A stretch of 64,000 bases of DNA, from the NCBI RefSeq assembly GCF_002775205.1, contig NC_036460.1:22214751-22278750 (forward strand). Reading direction: 5' to 3'. This stretch comes from Xiphophorus maculatus. Lineage: Eukaryota > Chordata > Actinopteri > Cyprinodontiformes > Poeciliidae. The number at the start of each line of letters is the position of its first letter. The first letter of the stretch is position 1. The notes beneath the pieces were generated by a model that had not been told where the DNA came from, did not search any database, and was given only the letters and a program-made list of their open reading frames with translations. This document shows positions 27,001 through 36,004 of the stretch, in pieces. Both the position numbers and the translations under genes were made by a program.

Positions 27001-28015
27001 ATTTTTGCAGCAAGTTCCAGCTTTCCCTATCTAAAGAAGCGCATCCAGGTGGTGGAGCAGCAAAGCACAGAGATGAATCCGATCGAAGTTGCCATTGATG
27101 AGATGTCGCGTAAAGTTTCTGAGCTCAACCAGCTCTGCAACATGGGAGAGGTGGACATGATCCGGCTCCAGCTAAAACTTCAAGGCAGTGTTAGCGTCAA
27201 AGTAAGTACTCCTCCAGAAAAAAAAAAAGATACAAATACGCCACATTAAATATTTGGTTTTACAGCTGCTGATTGGTCCTTCCTAGGTGAATGCAGGACC
27301 TATGGCTTATGCCAGAGCATTTTTGGAGGAGAAGAATGCAAAGAAATATCCCGACAACCAGGTCAAACTCCTAAAAGAGATTTTCAGGTAGGACTTTTCT
27401 GTTTTTTACTTCCCTATAGTGAAAACAGAAACAGAAAATGCTAGGATCAGCAGTCATACTGGCATTAGCATGTTGCTGTCAGTAGCAACGCTAAAGTAAA
27501 GTATTTGGTGTTAATGTAGACAGAACTTGACTCTAGAAAAGTTCTGAATTTTGAAATCTAAAACTTTGGTCTTAATCGACTACATGGGATCTGGAATTAC
27601 TAATCATAACAAGCAAGTCACATGATCACAACCTATTATGAAATGCTAACTTTAAAAAACATTCTAGTATTAGTATGTCTAATTTTGATTATCTAAAGTT
27701 AGGTATTATAGTCACAATAGGGATAAAATGCTAAAATTAGACAGTTTTACAATTGAATAACATGCTATCATCCATGCTCATTTACGTTATCATTTGCTGA
27801 TAAGCCAAATGAGATGCACTTGAGAAGCTACTCCTTGATTTGTTTTCTGCAGGCAGTTTGCAGAAGCCTGCGGTCAGGCTTTGGACGTGAATGAGCGCCT
27901 CATCAAGGAGGACCAGCTGGAGTACCAGGAGGAGATGAGGGCTCACTACCGGGACATGCTCACTGAGTTGTCGGGCATCATGAATGAACAGGTCTCACAT
28001 CACAACGAGACATAG
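16..28015 (+). CDS. dock8: Dedicator of cytokinesis 8 (Rho-family GEF), 5'-truncated by window edge
   Basis: Multi-exon DOCK-C family gene, already inside the gene at the window start. About 40 exons with AG/GT borders can be joined, e.g. 16-99, 237-395, 579-827, 906-1028, 1297-1379, 1463-1585, 1675-1754, 1828-2015, and at the end 26283-26493, 27011-27201, 27287-27387, 27853 onward. The DHR-1/C2 lipid-binding domain starts near 1,930 ([19 protein letters not shown]) and runs to about 3,119. A helical middle region follows. The DHR-2 GEF domain begins about 22,115 ([14 protein letters not shown]) and runs to the end. The paralogue call rests on DOCK8-type stretches: [48 protein letters not shown] and the MNEQ terminus. 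Known role of the family member: Cdc42 activation in leukocyte migration and synapse formation. The end is uncertain: reading through gives VSHHNET and a stop at 28,013-28,015, whereas splicing after 27,991 would use a terminal exon at 28,399. DOCK6 and DOCK7 fit less well. Confidence 0.9.
3120..4618 (+). other. dock8 intron with no gene; contains tandem hairpins
   Basis: 1.5-kb intron between dock8 exons ending 3,119 and starting 4,619. I see no exon. It is AT-rich, and the only striking structure is the pair of hairpins at 3,553-3,638. Confidence 0.7.
3553..3638. repeat. Two tandem perfect hairpins
   Basis: Hairpin 1 has 20-bp arms (3,553-3,572 and 3,581-3,600) that are perfect reverse complements around an 8-nt loop. 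Hairpin 2 follows immediately, with 15-bp arms (3,601-3,615 and 3,624-3,638) and an 8-nt loop. Both are built from the same motif cttagcagtaaca. The arrangement suggests a foldback-type element or repeated palindrome expansion. No target duplication was recognised. Confidence 0.85.
6630..8303 (+). other. dock8 intron, no gene recognised
   Basis: 1.67-kb intron between dock8 exons ending 6,629 and starting 8,304. The ORFs here lack splice signals or recognisable protein content. Parts look like decayed repeats, but I cannot name a family. Confidence 0.6.
8736..8768 (+). other. dock8: 33-nt cassette-like microexon of dock8
   Basis: A 33-nt segment between a good 3' splice site (pyrimidine-rich tract ending gtcag) and a GTAAAT donor. 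It fits phase 1 on both sides, so it adds 11 residues ([11 protein letters not shown]) in frame between the exon ending at 8,580 and the exon starting at 9,329. Because phase is kept with or without it, it could be constitutive or a cassette exon; sequence alone cannot decide. Confidence 0.55.
9604..9622. repeat. (CA)n microsatellite
   Basis: About nine and a half CA units in the dock8 intron following the exon ending at 9,507. Confidence 0.95.
11578..13108 (+). mobile_element. Tc1/mariner-type DNA transposon with intact ends and decayed transposase
   Basis: The first 25 bp (starting CACCGTGTTCCAAATTATTA) are the exact reverse complement of the last 25 bp, and the element is flanked by TA on both sides (11,576-11,577 and 13,109-13,110). 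This is the target-site signature of the Tc1/mariner superfamily. The 1,531-bp interior has transposase-like blocks in different frames: a helix-turn-helix-type region around 11,930-12,190 and, near the 3' end, [17 protein letters not shown] (12,580-12,640), typical of the last catalytic region. Frameshifts and stops break it up, so it is dead as a protein source. It sits in the dock8 intron 11,050-13,411, on the same strand. Confidence 0.88.
13750..14470 (+). mobile_element. Fossil Tc1-like transposon copy
   Basis: Heavily mutated stretch in a dock8 intron, with blocks resembling a common fish Tc1-like transposase gene: ggcaagcataaggatttgag, aaggtggtccagggaaggaa, cagaccagtcagggt, tggaaaaaggtgtcctggtc, and a cagcagaataatgc block. 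The translated remnant includes [11 protein letters not shown], a block found before the second catalytic Asp. Large interior parts are missing and no ends were recognised. The family match is from memory. Confidence 0.65.
15258..17702 (+). other. dock8 intron, no gene recognised
   Basis: 2.4-kb intron between the exons ending 15,257 and starting 17,703. I found no exon with sound splice sites. GC content rises around 15,480-16,080 without a clear coding or promoter signature. Confidence 0.6.
18520..20350 (+). other. dock8 intron with inverted repeat and promoter-like motif cluster
   Basis: 1.8-kb intron. It holds an inverted repeat with 15-bp perfect arms (19,251-19,265 and 19,275-19,289; arm tttgtgtctggccac) and, near 19,863-19,908, a cluster of promoter-type motifs listed separately. 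No coding exon seen. Confidence 0.65.
19863..19908. promoter_or_regulatory. Intronic ETS / YY1-like / E-box cluster
   Basis: Within 46 bp there are ACTTCCGG (ETS/GABPA-type, 19,863-19,870), CCGCCAT (YY1-like, 19,872-19,878) and CACGTG (USF/MYC-type E-box, 19,903-19,908), with CpGs unusual for this AT-rich intron. Such combinations occur in TATA-less promoters. It could be an internal promoter, an enhancer or repeat-derived; no transcript evidence is available here. Confidence 0.35.
21275..22114 (+). other. dock8 intron, no feature recognised
   Basis: AT-rich intron between the exons ending 21,274 and starting 22,115. No exon, RNA gene or named repeat was identified. Confidence 0.6.
23315..23420. 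repeat. Short inverted-repeat element, decayed Tc1-like family
   Basis: The left part (accacaaatttcaactag with tttatttgggattttcat) and the right part (acgtttgtggttcttgtca with aaatgtggaaaatgttcaag) are degenerate inverted versions of each other. They resemble the end repeats of a common fish Tc1-like non-autonomous family. A related fragment in one orientation occurs at 30,780-30,840. Confidence 0.4.
25857..26020 (+). mobile_element. tRNA-like SINE-type repeat
   Basis: The segment contains a perfect Pol III B-box-like motif GGTTCGATTCC (25,903-25,913), preceded by a degenerate tRNA-like 5' part and followed by a tail (catggagtttgcatgttctc, cttcctcccacagtccaaaa) that I recognise as a very common fish interspersed repeat. 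It lacks a foldable tRNA structure and lies in a dock8 intron, so it is a repeat and not a tRNA gene. Confidence 0.6.
26545..26738 (-). mobile_element. tRNA-derived SINE, antisense in dock8 intron
   Basis: Read on the minus strand, it begins with a tRNA-like head (GTGGCGTAGCGGTTAGCGCG, with an A-box-like TAGCGGTTAGC), then a perfect B box GGTTCGACTCC (plus-strand 26,652-26,662), then a body with TTTCCTGTCAGCCTACTATC. GC-rich composition contrasts with the surrounding intron. It is opposite in orientation to the repeat at 25,857. Confidence 0.7.
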
Positions 28016-28398
28016 CTCCGCTGACTTTGTTACCATCTTGTGCCTATTCTGCATAGGTTTTGCTTCTTTATTTCGATTGCATTTGCACTGCATCTTTTAA
28101 TTTGCATTACTTTTTATCAAACATTCTGCATTTTCATGGACTTCATGGACTTTTTGTTTAAACTGCAGCTTTTTCTGCCTTCTTTCCCCCCCCCCCAACT
28201 TTTGTAGCTTGACAAATGCTGTTGCCTTCAGTGCCTCCTCTCTGTCCACTCCTTCTAAAAACTGCTATGCCATGTCACCACTCATGAGCCACCTCGCTTC
28301 ATGCTTATTGAATTACCTGTCGAATCAGTCAAAGCGCTAGCACGGAAACGCAGATTTTCTTGTTCCAACTCGAGCTTTCTTTTCTTGCCCTTGTCTAG

Positions 28399-29343
28399 AT
28401 TCCTCACACAAGACAACCTGGAACGGAGCGACACAGCACCTACTGAACAGTCAGAAATTCCTTGTGCCAGTTTGAGCCTCAGCGTTGCTCATTTGATTGT
28501 TTTTGATCGTGATCTTGTTTTTGCTGCTGCTTGAAGCGGCAGATTAGTGGAACTGTGACTGGCGTGTTTTTAGAGAAAAGACAAGAAAAGAGAAGAAGTG
28601 TGTAGACCGTGGTTGTGGTAGTCTGTAGTCCCATTGTTGAGTTTAGACTGTCTGCAAAAGAGGCCAGGCTCCTGGACTGTTAGCTACTGTTTGTGTTGGT
28701 TTGGTACAGATTGTCCCGCCCTGCCAGCTGACTTAATATAAACTGACAAACGTACAATGTATTTGTTCACACACACACGTGCGCCTTCTCTCCCAACGCC
28801 CCTTTGCCCTTTAGAATACGGTGACCTTACTGAGACGGAGGTGCGTTTCTGGTGCATTTCTCATGCACGGCTTTTACATTTTTGTTTACGTATGGAATCC
28901 CAACGTATTTCAAACAATCTAAAGAAGACTAATGTGAAAAACAAAAGCGGATTTGAATGCAGGTCCTAAGAATCTGAGGTATTATACAGAACTCCAGCTA
29001 CTATCTGAATGTAGAGCAGCTCCACATTGCTACTTTGTATCCTTGAAACATTCTGAACGGATATCGCCGTGCCAATTTTCAAACAGAAACAAGAAAACAA
29101 GCAACAACAACAACAAAAAAAGAAAAAACATGTTTTGTAACATTTTTATAATTGAAATGGCATTGTTACAGTTATTATTTCATGTTTTAAATTGTAAATA
29201 AGAAGTATTACTATTTAAAAAAATGTTTGAAATGTCTCCTTTTATAAAGTATACAGTATATTAATATTTGTTTAGCTGAATTTAAAACAGACAAACAAAC
29301 AAAAAAAAACAACTAAAAGTTTTATGTATGAGATTTGAATAAA
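28399..29343 (+). other. dock8: Probable dock8 3'UTR / alternative terminal exon with poly(A) signal
   Basis: A strong 3' splice site (long pyrimidine run ending tctag) lies at 28,398. Joined to the MNEQ codon at 27,991, the exon would read IPHTRQPGTERHSTY and stop at 28,444-28,446. Without that splice, the stop is at 28,015 and this stretch is 3'UTR. An AATAAA at 29,338-29,343 with GT-rich sequence after it is the best poly(A) signal. In a neighbouring frame the exon reads FLTQDNLERSDT, which looks a little like the known DOCK8 tail, so a frame problem cannot be excluded. Confidence 0.5.
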
Positions 29344-29360
29344 AAATTGTTAATGTTAAA

Positions 29361-32003
29361 ATGAGTGTTGATTCATTTCACTACTGTCTTTATCTAATAT
29401 CTGGGTGTTGCAAAGGCAGGATCCCTGTTGGTCATCCTGCAACTCATCTTGATACAATACAGTCAATTTAGTATATTGATTTCAGTAATGTTTAATAAGA
29501 TCAATCTTTTCAGACTAAATCTGTGCATTATACCAAATAATGCTGCTAATAATGTGACATCCTGCTCTAATTCTGTCTTTTAGTATCCATAAGTGTTAAT
29601 GATTTTAAGGGAATGCTCTTTTTCCTGTAGTTCTCTTTTTAACAGGGAGCGTTCGAGTTTTAATTAACCTTCTTATTATCCTCTGATATGCTGGTGTATG
29701 TTGCCCTTGTCTGATAAATCTTTTGTTGTTTTAAGCTTTTTGACAGGTATTATTTACACAGTTTTGCCCCTATATGTTGACTTTGTCACATTTTAAGCCA
29801 ATTTAAACTCTACATTAGACATGGTGAGGTTATTTTTCACCTTTTTTTTTTTTCTTTTTAAACCTGATTATATTTCATGGACAGTTAAGCTAAAAATGAA
29901 ACTCATTCTCTTTAACCTAGTTTATTATATATTTTAGAAATCCAAGTTAATTTGAAGAGTTATTTTATTGGTTTTCTGTCCTGTGTTTGGCAAATTAGGA
30001 TTGCAAAAGATTTTCTCTCGGTTTCGTTTCTGTTCCCTTGCTTGAGTTTTTGATTCTAAATAGTAAAATAAGTGAGGTAGAGCAGAAAGTTGCGTCGAAG
30101 TGATTTTGCCACCGCGACCAGAAGTTGAGGCTTCACTGAAAGTGAAATGACATTAAGCGTTACCTTGCACTCCCGCAGAGAACAGTTTCCATGGGATCTA
30201 ATGTCAGTTCCCGCCTCCTCCTCCCCCAATTGTTGGGTATAATTACTGACCATGCAGAGAGAAAGAAAAGTAGAGCAGTTGTTTACTTATTGATGCTAAG
30301 CCTGAGGTTTGGACACTGCACATAGAAAGAGGTTAAGTGGCCCTGATCATAATGCTGTTGATAACAGGCAGCCTTGGGACTCAGGGCCTCGGTTTCTATC
30401 GCTGTCTGATAAGACAGCTGACACATTTATATCTCCGCCTCCTCACCCTCGGTCTGTTGAGCATCTGAGATGAAGTAGACGATAGAGTTGCACCAATCTC
30501 CTTTGACACATCTTCTTTACAAGATCGTCCTTCTAGTCTCATCCCTCCTGCAGCCTATTTTGTAAGTCTAAAATTGCGGGTTGGTTGGGTTTCTCTCCTC
30601 CGCAGACTGGTTTGTTGGTGTCTGTCTTGCTCCTGGTAGCCTGGACTTTGATAGGTTCAGATTGAACATTTGCTACAGTCATTTATAATTTTTGTTTCTC
30701 TAGTTATGATATCAAAATACGGTGGTGAAGTCTGCTCTGTAGGGATTACTTCAGAATTGTTCGTATGACTTCAATGTTTTTAAATTTGTTACACAACAAC
30801 CACAAACTTTTAAATATTTTATTGAGATTTTATGTTTCCAACCTTCAAAAATAGCACTTTTCAGCAAAGGCAAAAAAACCCTGCATTTCTTATCTAGATT
30901 TAAAAACAAAATTGGTTCTTTATCATTTTGAAACGAATATATGAAGAGACATTGAGAGTTTGGATCTGGAGCCCCAGATTACAGACCGCTGTGATAGATC
31001 AACACGAAGTAGAGAATAATTGGGAAGTGAATGGAAATGATGAATGATTTTCAATTTTCTTTAAAAAAATTATTCTATTAATAATAATAATAATTTCTTC
31101 AAGGACATTCCTCTGTTTAGCTCCATTCATCTTCCCATCAACTCTGACCGGTTTCCCTGATGTGTTTTTGGTTGTCATGACCCTGAAATTATAATTCATT
31201 AGGTGACTTCTTCATTACAGTTCATTACAATTAATGGATAATAGCCACTCAATAAATTGCAATTTATTAGGTGATTTCACAGGGAGCTTGGATGGATGTG
31301 ATGAATCCAATCACTCAAAACATTTTTCTTATTTTTATTTTTAAAAAATCTTTGAAAAATCTTGTCCTTCTGCTTCCAAATTCTCCTCCTAATTTGTTCT
31401 GACTATAGCCTATAACAGAGGTGCCTCCGGAAATGCACTATTTGATGATAAACAAACAAGCATAGCAACCAACTAGAAGAGCAGCAAACTCTTCTGGCTT
31501 GGGTTCATATTCGTCTCCAATGATGCCACTCCAGAATCTTTCTTTTCTATTGTGGCCAGGACAAGCCACTAAAAATTTTAGGGTGGCACAACTAACATAA
31601 AAATAATTACTAGGTTTTTACATGTATGTACTGATTAAAGAAGAAGGTGTGTGTATGTGTTTGAGCTGAACATGATTCTCCGGGGGGGCCAGTGGGATGG
31701 TCAGCACTTTTTCCAGTGCCCCCCTCTTGGGGGCGCCACTGGTCTCCAATTAAAGCTATTGTGAAGAGCACATTTCATTTCCGACCCCTATCTTGGCTTT
31801 CATGAAACTAGACTCCTGTGCTCATAAATAAAAGAACCCCTGTGCGGTGCTGGCTGATCACTGGAGCTCTTTCAGCTGTATAAGTGGTGAAAGGCGACAT
31901 AATCGGCCCACATTAAGATCCGAACTGAGATTGAGACACGCACACAGAGAGGACCTGGAGAGACGCTCATCTGGAGGAACCGCATAAGTCTCCTGGCGGC
32001 AGC
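29361..32003. other. Intergenic region between dock8 and the CCDC195-like gene
   Basis: No coding exon recognised. It holds candidate cis motifs at 30,138-30,420, a fragment of a Tc1-like repeat near 30,780-30,840 (ccacaaacttttaaatattt followed by a tttattgagattttatg block), and a small repeat-like stretch at 31,690-31,740 with gggggcgccactgg matching inverted ccagtg runs. The 5'UTR and promoter of the downstream gene should lie in the last few hundred bases. Confidence 0.6.
30138..30420. promoter_or_regulatory. Candidate enhancer motifs: IRF-type element and GATA/E-box pair
   Basis: GAAAGTGAAA at 30,138-30,147 fits the IRF/ISRE core. GATAAG at 30,408-30,413 lies one base before CAGCTG at 30,415-30,420, an adjoining GATA and E-box pair seen in haematopoietic regulatory DNA. 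The location just downstream of the leukocyte gene dock8 makes a regulatory role plausible, but single motifs occur by chance and conservation was not tested. Confidence 0.25.
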
Positions 32004-32375
32004 ATGATAAACCCGCAGCAGCAAGGCGAGCCCTTCCGGCACGACCCTCCTCCGGTCTTCGGGAAGCCCTGGTACTGGCAGCGCAGCAGCAGCACCATGG
32101 AGAGCAGCCGCAGCCTGGCGCAGGTCATCATGGAGATGCGCGACGAAATCAAGAAGTTGGAAGCGGAAAACCGAGAGCTGCGGGGGGACTGTGGTGGTCA
32201 GCATTCAGGGACGGCAGGAGACACCAGCGCTGGAACGGAGCAACCCGCGATACTGGAAAACCCCTATGGGAACCTGAGACGGAATGCGTCTGCGCCAGTC
32301 CTGGAGGGACAGTATAAAGGTAAGAGCAAGTGTGCAGAAATACGCAAAACAGTATATTCTTTAATACAATTCAGC

Positions 32376-32424
<49 letters not shown>

Positions 32425-33638
32425 GTTATTATTATTATTATTATTAGTAGTAACTATTAGAAATAATAATGATGGGATTAGGCTTTGGCTTCATTGTTTT
32501 GTCTCTGACCAGAGATTCTCTATATATATCTAACTGAAAATAAGTGACAGACAAATATTATGTACACATAACAGACAACTTGGGAAAAAATCCCATTGCT
32601 GGTCTTGTCTGTACTTATTATTATTATATTATTTTTGGGCCGGACATTGACTAATTTAGCACACCAAGTATTTTTTTTTTCTTAAGGAAAATTCACTAAA
32701 TTTTAAATAAATTAATACAAATGAATTTAGGCCTGGACCATCCTAAGACATGAATATGATTTGATCTAATCCGTTACTCTAAATTCTAGTGGTTGATCTC
32801 CTGATAAAAGAGAAACTTCAAGATGTCTTTTGCAGCATAACAAGTTTCCTTCAGGGATGCCCCGTATTTAGATCCATCCATGATCCCATCAATTCTCCCT
32901 ACGGAATACAAGCATTCATATATTGAATTCTTCCTCCTATATTATCATGGTCACCTTGGATGATTTTTATTTAGATTAAACTACCACACAACTTTATCAA
33001 AGCAGTTTTTTTTTTTTTTTTTTTTACCTAAGATGCATTTTTCTTATCAAGTTAGACATGTTCACAATATTCATGACTAAAGAATATTAGTCATAAATCA
33101 TTTTGTAATAAAACAAAATTATTGTTTTATTACTAAATAACTAATGGTGTGAAATTAAGAGCAACTGGATACATTTTAAAAGGTTTAGTTTCACTCGTTT
33201 TTGTTCTAGAAAACACTGCCATGACTGTGCGAAGGTACTCCACGAGCTCCGGCCTCTCCGGGTTGACAGTGAGAGAGGGAAGAATCGACAAGAACAGGCA
33301 GAGTAACTCAGGATGGGCCAGACTTCATGAAGAAATCCAGCATGACAGCGATGTGTTTGGAGAAGCAGAGAAAGCCAACAACCGCCACTCATTGCAGGAG
33401 TACGTCCATAAAAACAGGTACAAAGACGTTCTTTAAGGTGTGGCGTTTAATCGCTGACCGTGTTCCGACTGAGGTGAAATCATTCCTATCATTTGGTTTT
33501 CCCTTTAGGGCCAAGGTAAAAACTGTAACCTTCCTTCTCCCCGTTGATGACATTTACACCAGTCGACCCGTTCTGACCAAACACCGAGAGGAGCCCAAAA
33601 TCACCGGTCTGGCGTCCATAGCCGAGACCGAGTCCTGA
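32004..33638 (+). CDS. CCDC195-like coiled-coil protein of unknown function
   Basis: Three coding exons, 32,004-32,319, 33,210-33,417 and 33,509-33,638, join in frame to 217 codons plus a stop. The first exon is GC-rich and encodes a short coiled coil (LAQVIMEMRDEIKKLEAENR, about residues 48-67). The middle exon starts with a basic, serine-rich motif (MTVRRYSTSSGLSGL). The last carries KVKTVTFLLPVDD and ends GLASIAETES. The order coiled coil, V-RRYS-SSS, then a K-V-FLLP motif matches my memory of human CCDC195, hence the tentative name. No signal peptide, membrane segment or enzyme motif. A second ATG at 32,095 lies just before the coiled coil and is a possible alternative start. No function can be assigned. 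Confidence 0.8.
32377..32446. repeat. Compound (TAA)n-(TTA)n microsatellite
   Basis: About 16 TAA units are followed directly by about 7 TTA units in intron 1 of the CCDC195-like gene. Because TAA and TTA are reverse complements, the tract can fold into a hairpin. Confidence 0.95.
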
Positions 33639-35273
33639 GAGAAAATGTTAAAAAGACTTCGGACATATTATTGGAACAGGTTGAAGATCTAAACTGGAAC
33701 TTTGCATCCTCATCTGAGTTTTTTCTTCCCTCCTAACTAGGTCAATTTAGATTGGGCTCTTAATGAGTAAGAAAGCAGACCGATTTTTATCACACCTGAC
33801 CAAGAAACCGGAGTCTCTGATTACAGGTGCTCTTTTCATTTGGCCATGGCAATCTATGCCTGGTCAACAGGGATGAGACGCGGGCCTCTCTGAACAGAGG
33901 ATCAGGTGTCCGGACTCCTCTCCCGGTCCGGGCTGTGGTTTCAGGGTGACACATGTGGCAGCCTTTATCAGACTCAGCTGTGTTCGCTGACTCTGTCCGT
34001 GTGAGTCACGTCACAGTCATTATTTATTCATCTCTTGTTCTCTTTACAAGGCACGCTGAAATGCATATCCACAACCCCAAGTCAAACTGGCATCCTGAAG
34101 AGGATTTTATTTGTAACCCGTGCAAAATGGGAATTAAAGGTGTCACCAACAACATGTGTCCCTATTCAGGAGGTTTTATTTAGCAACATTACCCAATATC
34201 TCACAACCACACATCATCCTCATTAAAATCTAAAAATGACACATGAAACATCAGTTTTTACTGCCTGATAAGCAGCAACGTGGTTTATGTAATTATGTAG
34301 TCAACTTTTGCATGAACAAAATCTAGCTGTGTCCTCTTGTGAACTCTTTTACACAGCAATGGGATAAACATTCGCTAGCATGTTTTTATTAAATGCACAG
34401 AGTTAATTGTTTAAAATGAAACACAATCAAAATTAACACTGGTACAAAAGTAAACGTTTTCCCCAAGTGGAAATAGTTATTTTTCGGGATGTCTAGTGAA
34501 TGAGTTACAAGTAAAGCCGTACTGTCAAGCTCAAAAGCGGAATGAGCAAACTAGTGTCTTGTATGGAGTTCAGTGTTGTACCTGTTAAAGACCAGTTTAC
34601 AGCTGGTTCTACTGGACTGAGTAAATGGAACAAAGTCAGTGATCTGCTACATTTGCTCCAAAGTTCAGCAGATCACCGAAAGTTGATTCCCCTTCAAATT
34701 TAGCACATTTTGCGCTTTGACAACAAATTTTGGTGAATTTAAATAGATTGACATAGATAATTGTGTAATGAAACAAAAATGAGACTTGGTTTCAAAATAT
34801 CTTACAGAAAAACCATTCAAACGTGTGGCGTACTTCTGTATTCAGCGCCTTTTAATCTGAAATATAAATTAATTCAAGTGAAAAGGTTTAAACTTACAGC
34901 AGCGCAAATGGAAACATGGTTTTCATTTCCTTCAGGTTCTTATGTATACTGTGTTATACTAATTACTGTTTTTTGGTCTATCGCATAATAACTGATCCTA
35001 AAATCATGATCAGGTTGTAAAATGTGAAGAAAATCCAAGTGGAATACTTTTGCTAAGGACTACATGCTTAGAAGAAATTATCGTAAGTCTTCCACAGCTG
35101 TACTCCAAGTATAATAAAAAGTTAAAAATGATTACTTGTCTTCTGAGAGCTGATGTCGATAGTTTTATTTATTTAATATGTGAGGACGATATGTCCAGCT
35201 CTTCTTTATAAATTTTGAGTAATTATGAATTTAATTGAAGACGAGAGCAATGGTATTTTTTTGATATCTGAAA

Positions 35274-35369
<96 letters not shown>

Positions 35370-36004
35370 GTACATAGGTAGTACGTACATACTACCTACC
35401 TACATACAAGATTGTATCATATGTATAATACAATCTTATACTCTGTTTAAAGAAAATTTTAAAAAAATCAAAGCACTCTTAGTTTGCTTCACCTTGTACA
35501 TCAGAAATCAATCTGGAAGTGCGTCGCTACACTTTTCCACCCTCTGCTGGTCAGAGCGTGGAAAGTTGAAGAAGATGCTCAATGGAAATATTCAATTTCT
35601 GTTTCAATAAAACATTTTAAAAAGAACAACCTGATCATAGCCCAAACTAAGGCATGTAATTTAAAAATCATAAATTATTTGGTAACAGGCACCTTTCATG
35701 ATATCCTATATGAATGGCAGCCACTTCAGATACTAAACTGAGGGCTACTTGAAGATCTTGGACTTTCCTTGTTGGACTTTTGACTTTAGTCGATGTCCTT
35801 GTTCTATTACTAAGTAAGAACTCAGAAAATCCGACTGCCGAGGCACCAATAATGTCATAAAGAAGATGAAAGCAGTGAATCTTCCTGTTGTGTGTAGTGG
35901 GTTTTCAGCACGAGGCAGATTCAGGTAAGAACTAATAGTCAGAGGTAGAAGAATAGCACCAAAAACAATAAACAGATTATGTTATGAATATATTGTAGTG
36001 AGTT
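33639..36004. other. Intergenic / 3'UTR region between the CCDC195-like gene and cep57
   Basis: The two genes converge here. An AATAAA at 35,113-35,118 is the likeliest poly(A) signal for the plus-strand gene, with another at 35,606-35,611. A minus-strand AATAAA (plus tttatt near 35,164) could serve cep57 but is far away. No other gene was recognised; small ORFs in the stretch look random. Confidence 0.55.
35278..35371. repeat. (TA)n microsatellite with a few C/G interruptions
   Basis: Nearly 100 bp of TA dinucleotides broken by occasional acat units, followed by a small gtacat/atgtac palindromic stretch. Confidence 0.95.
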
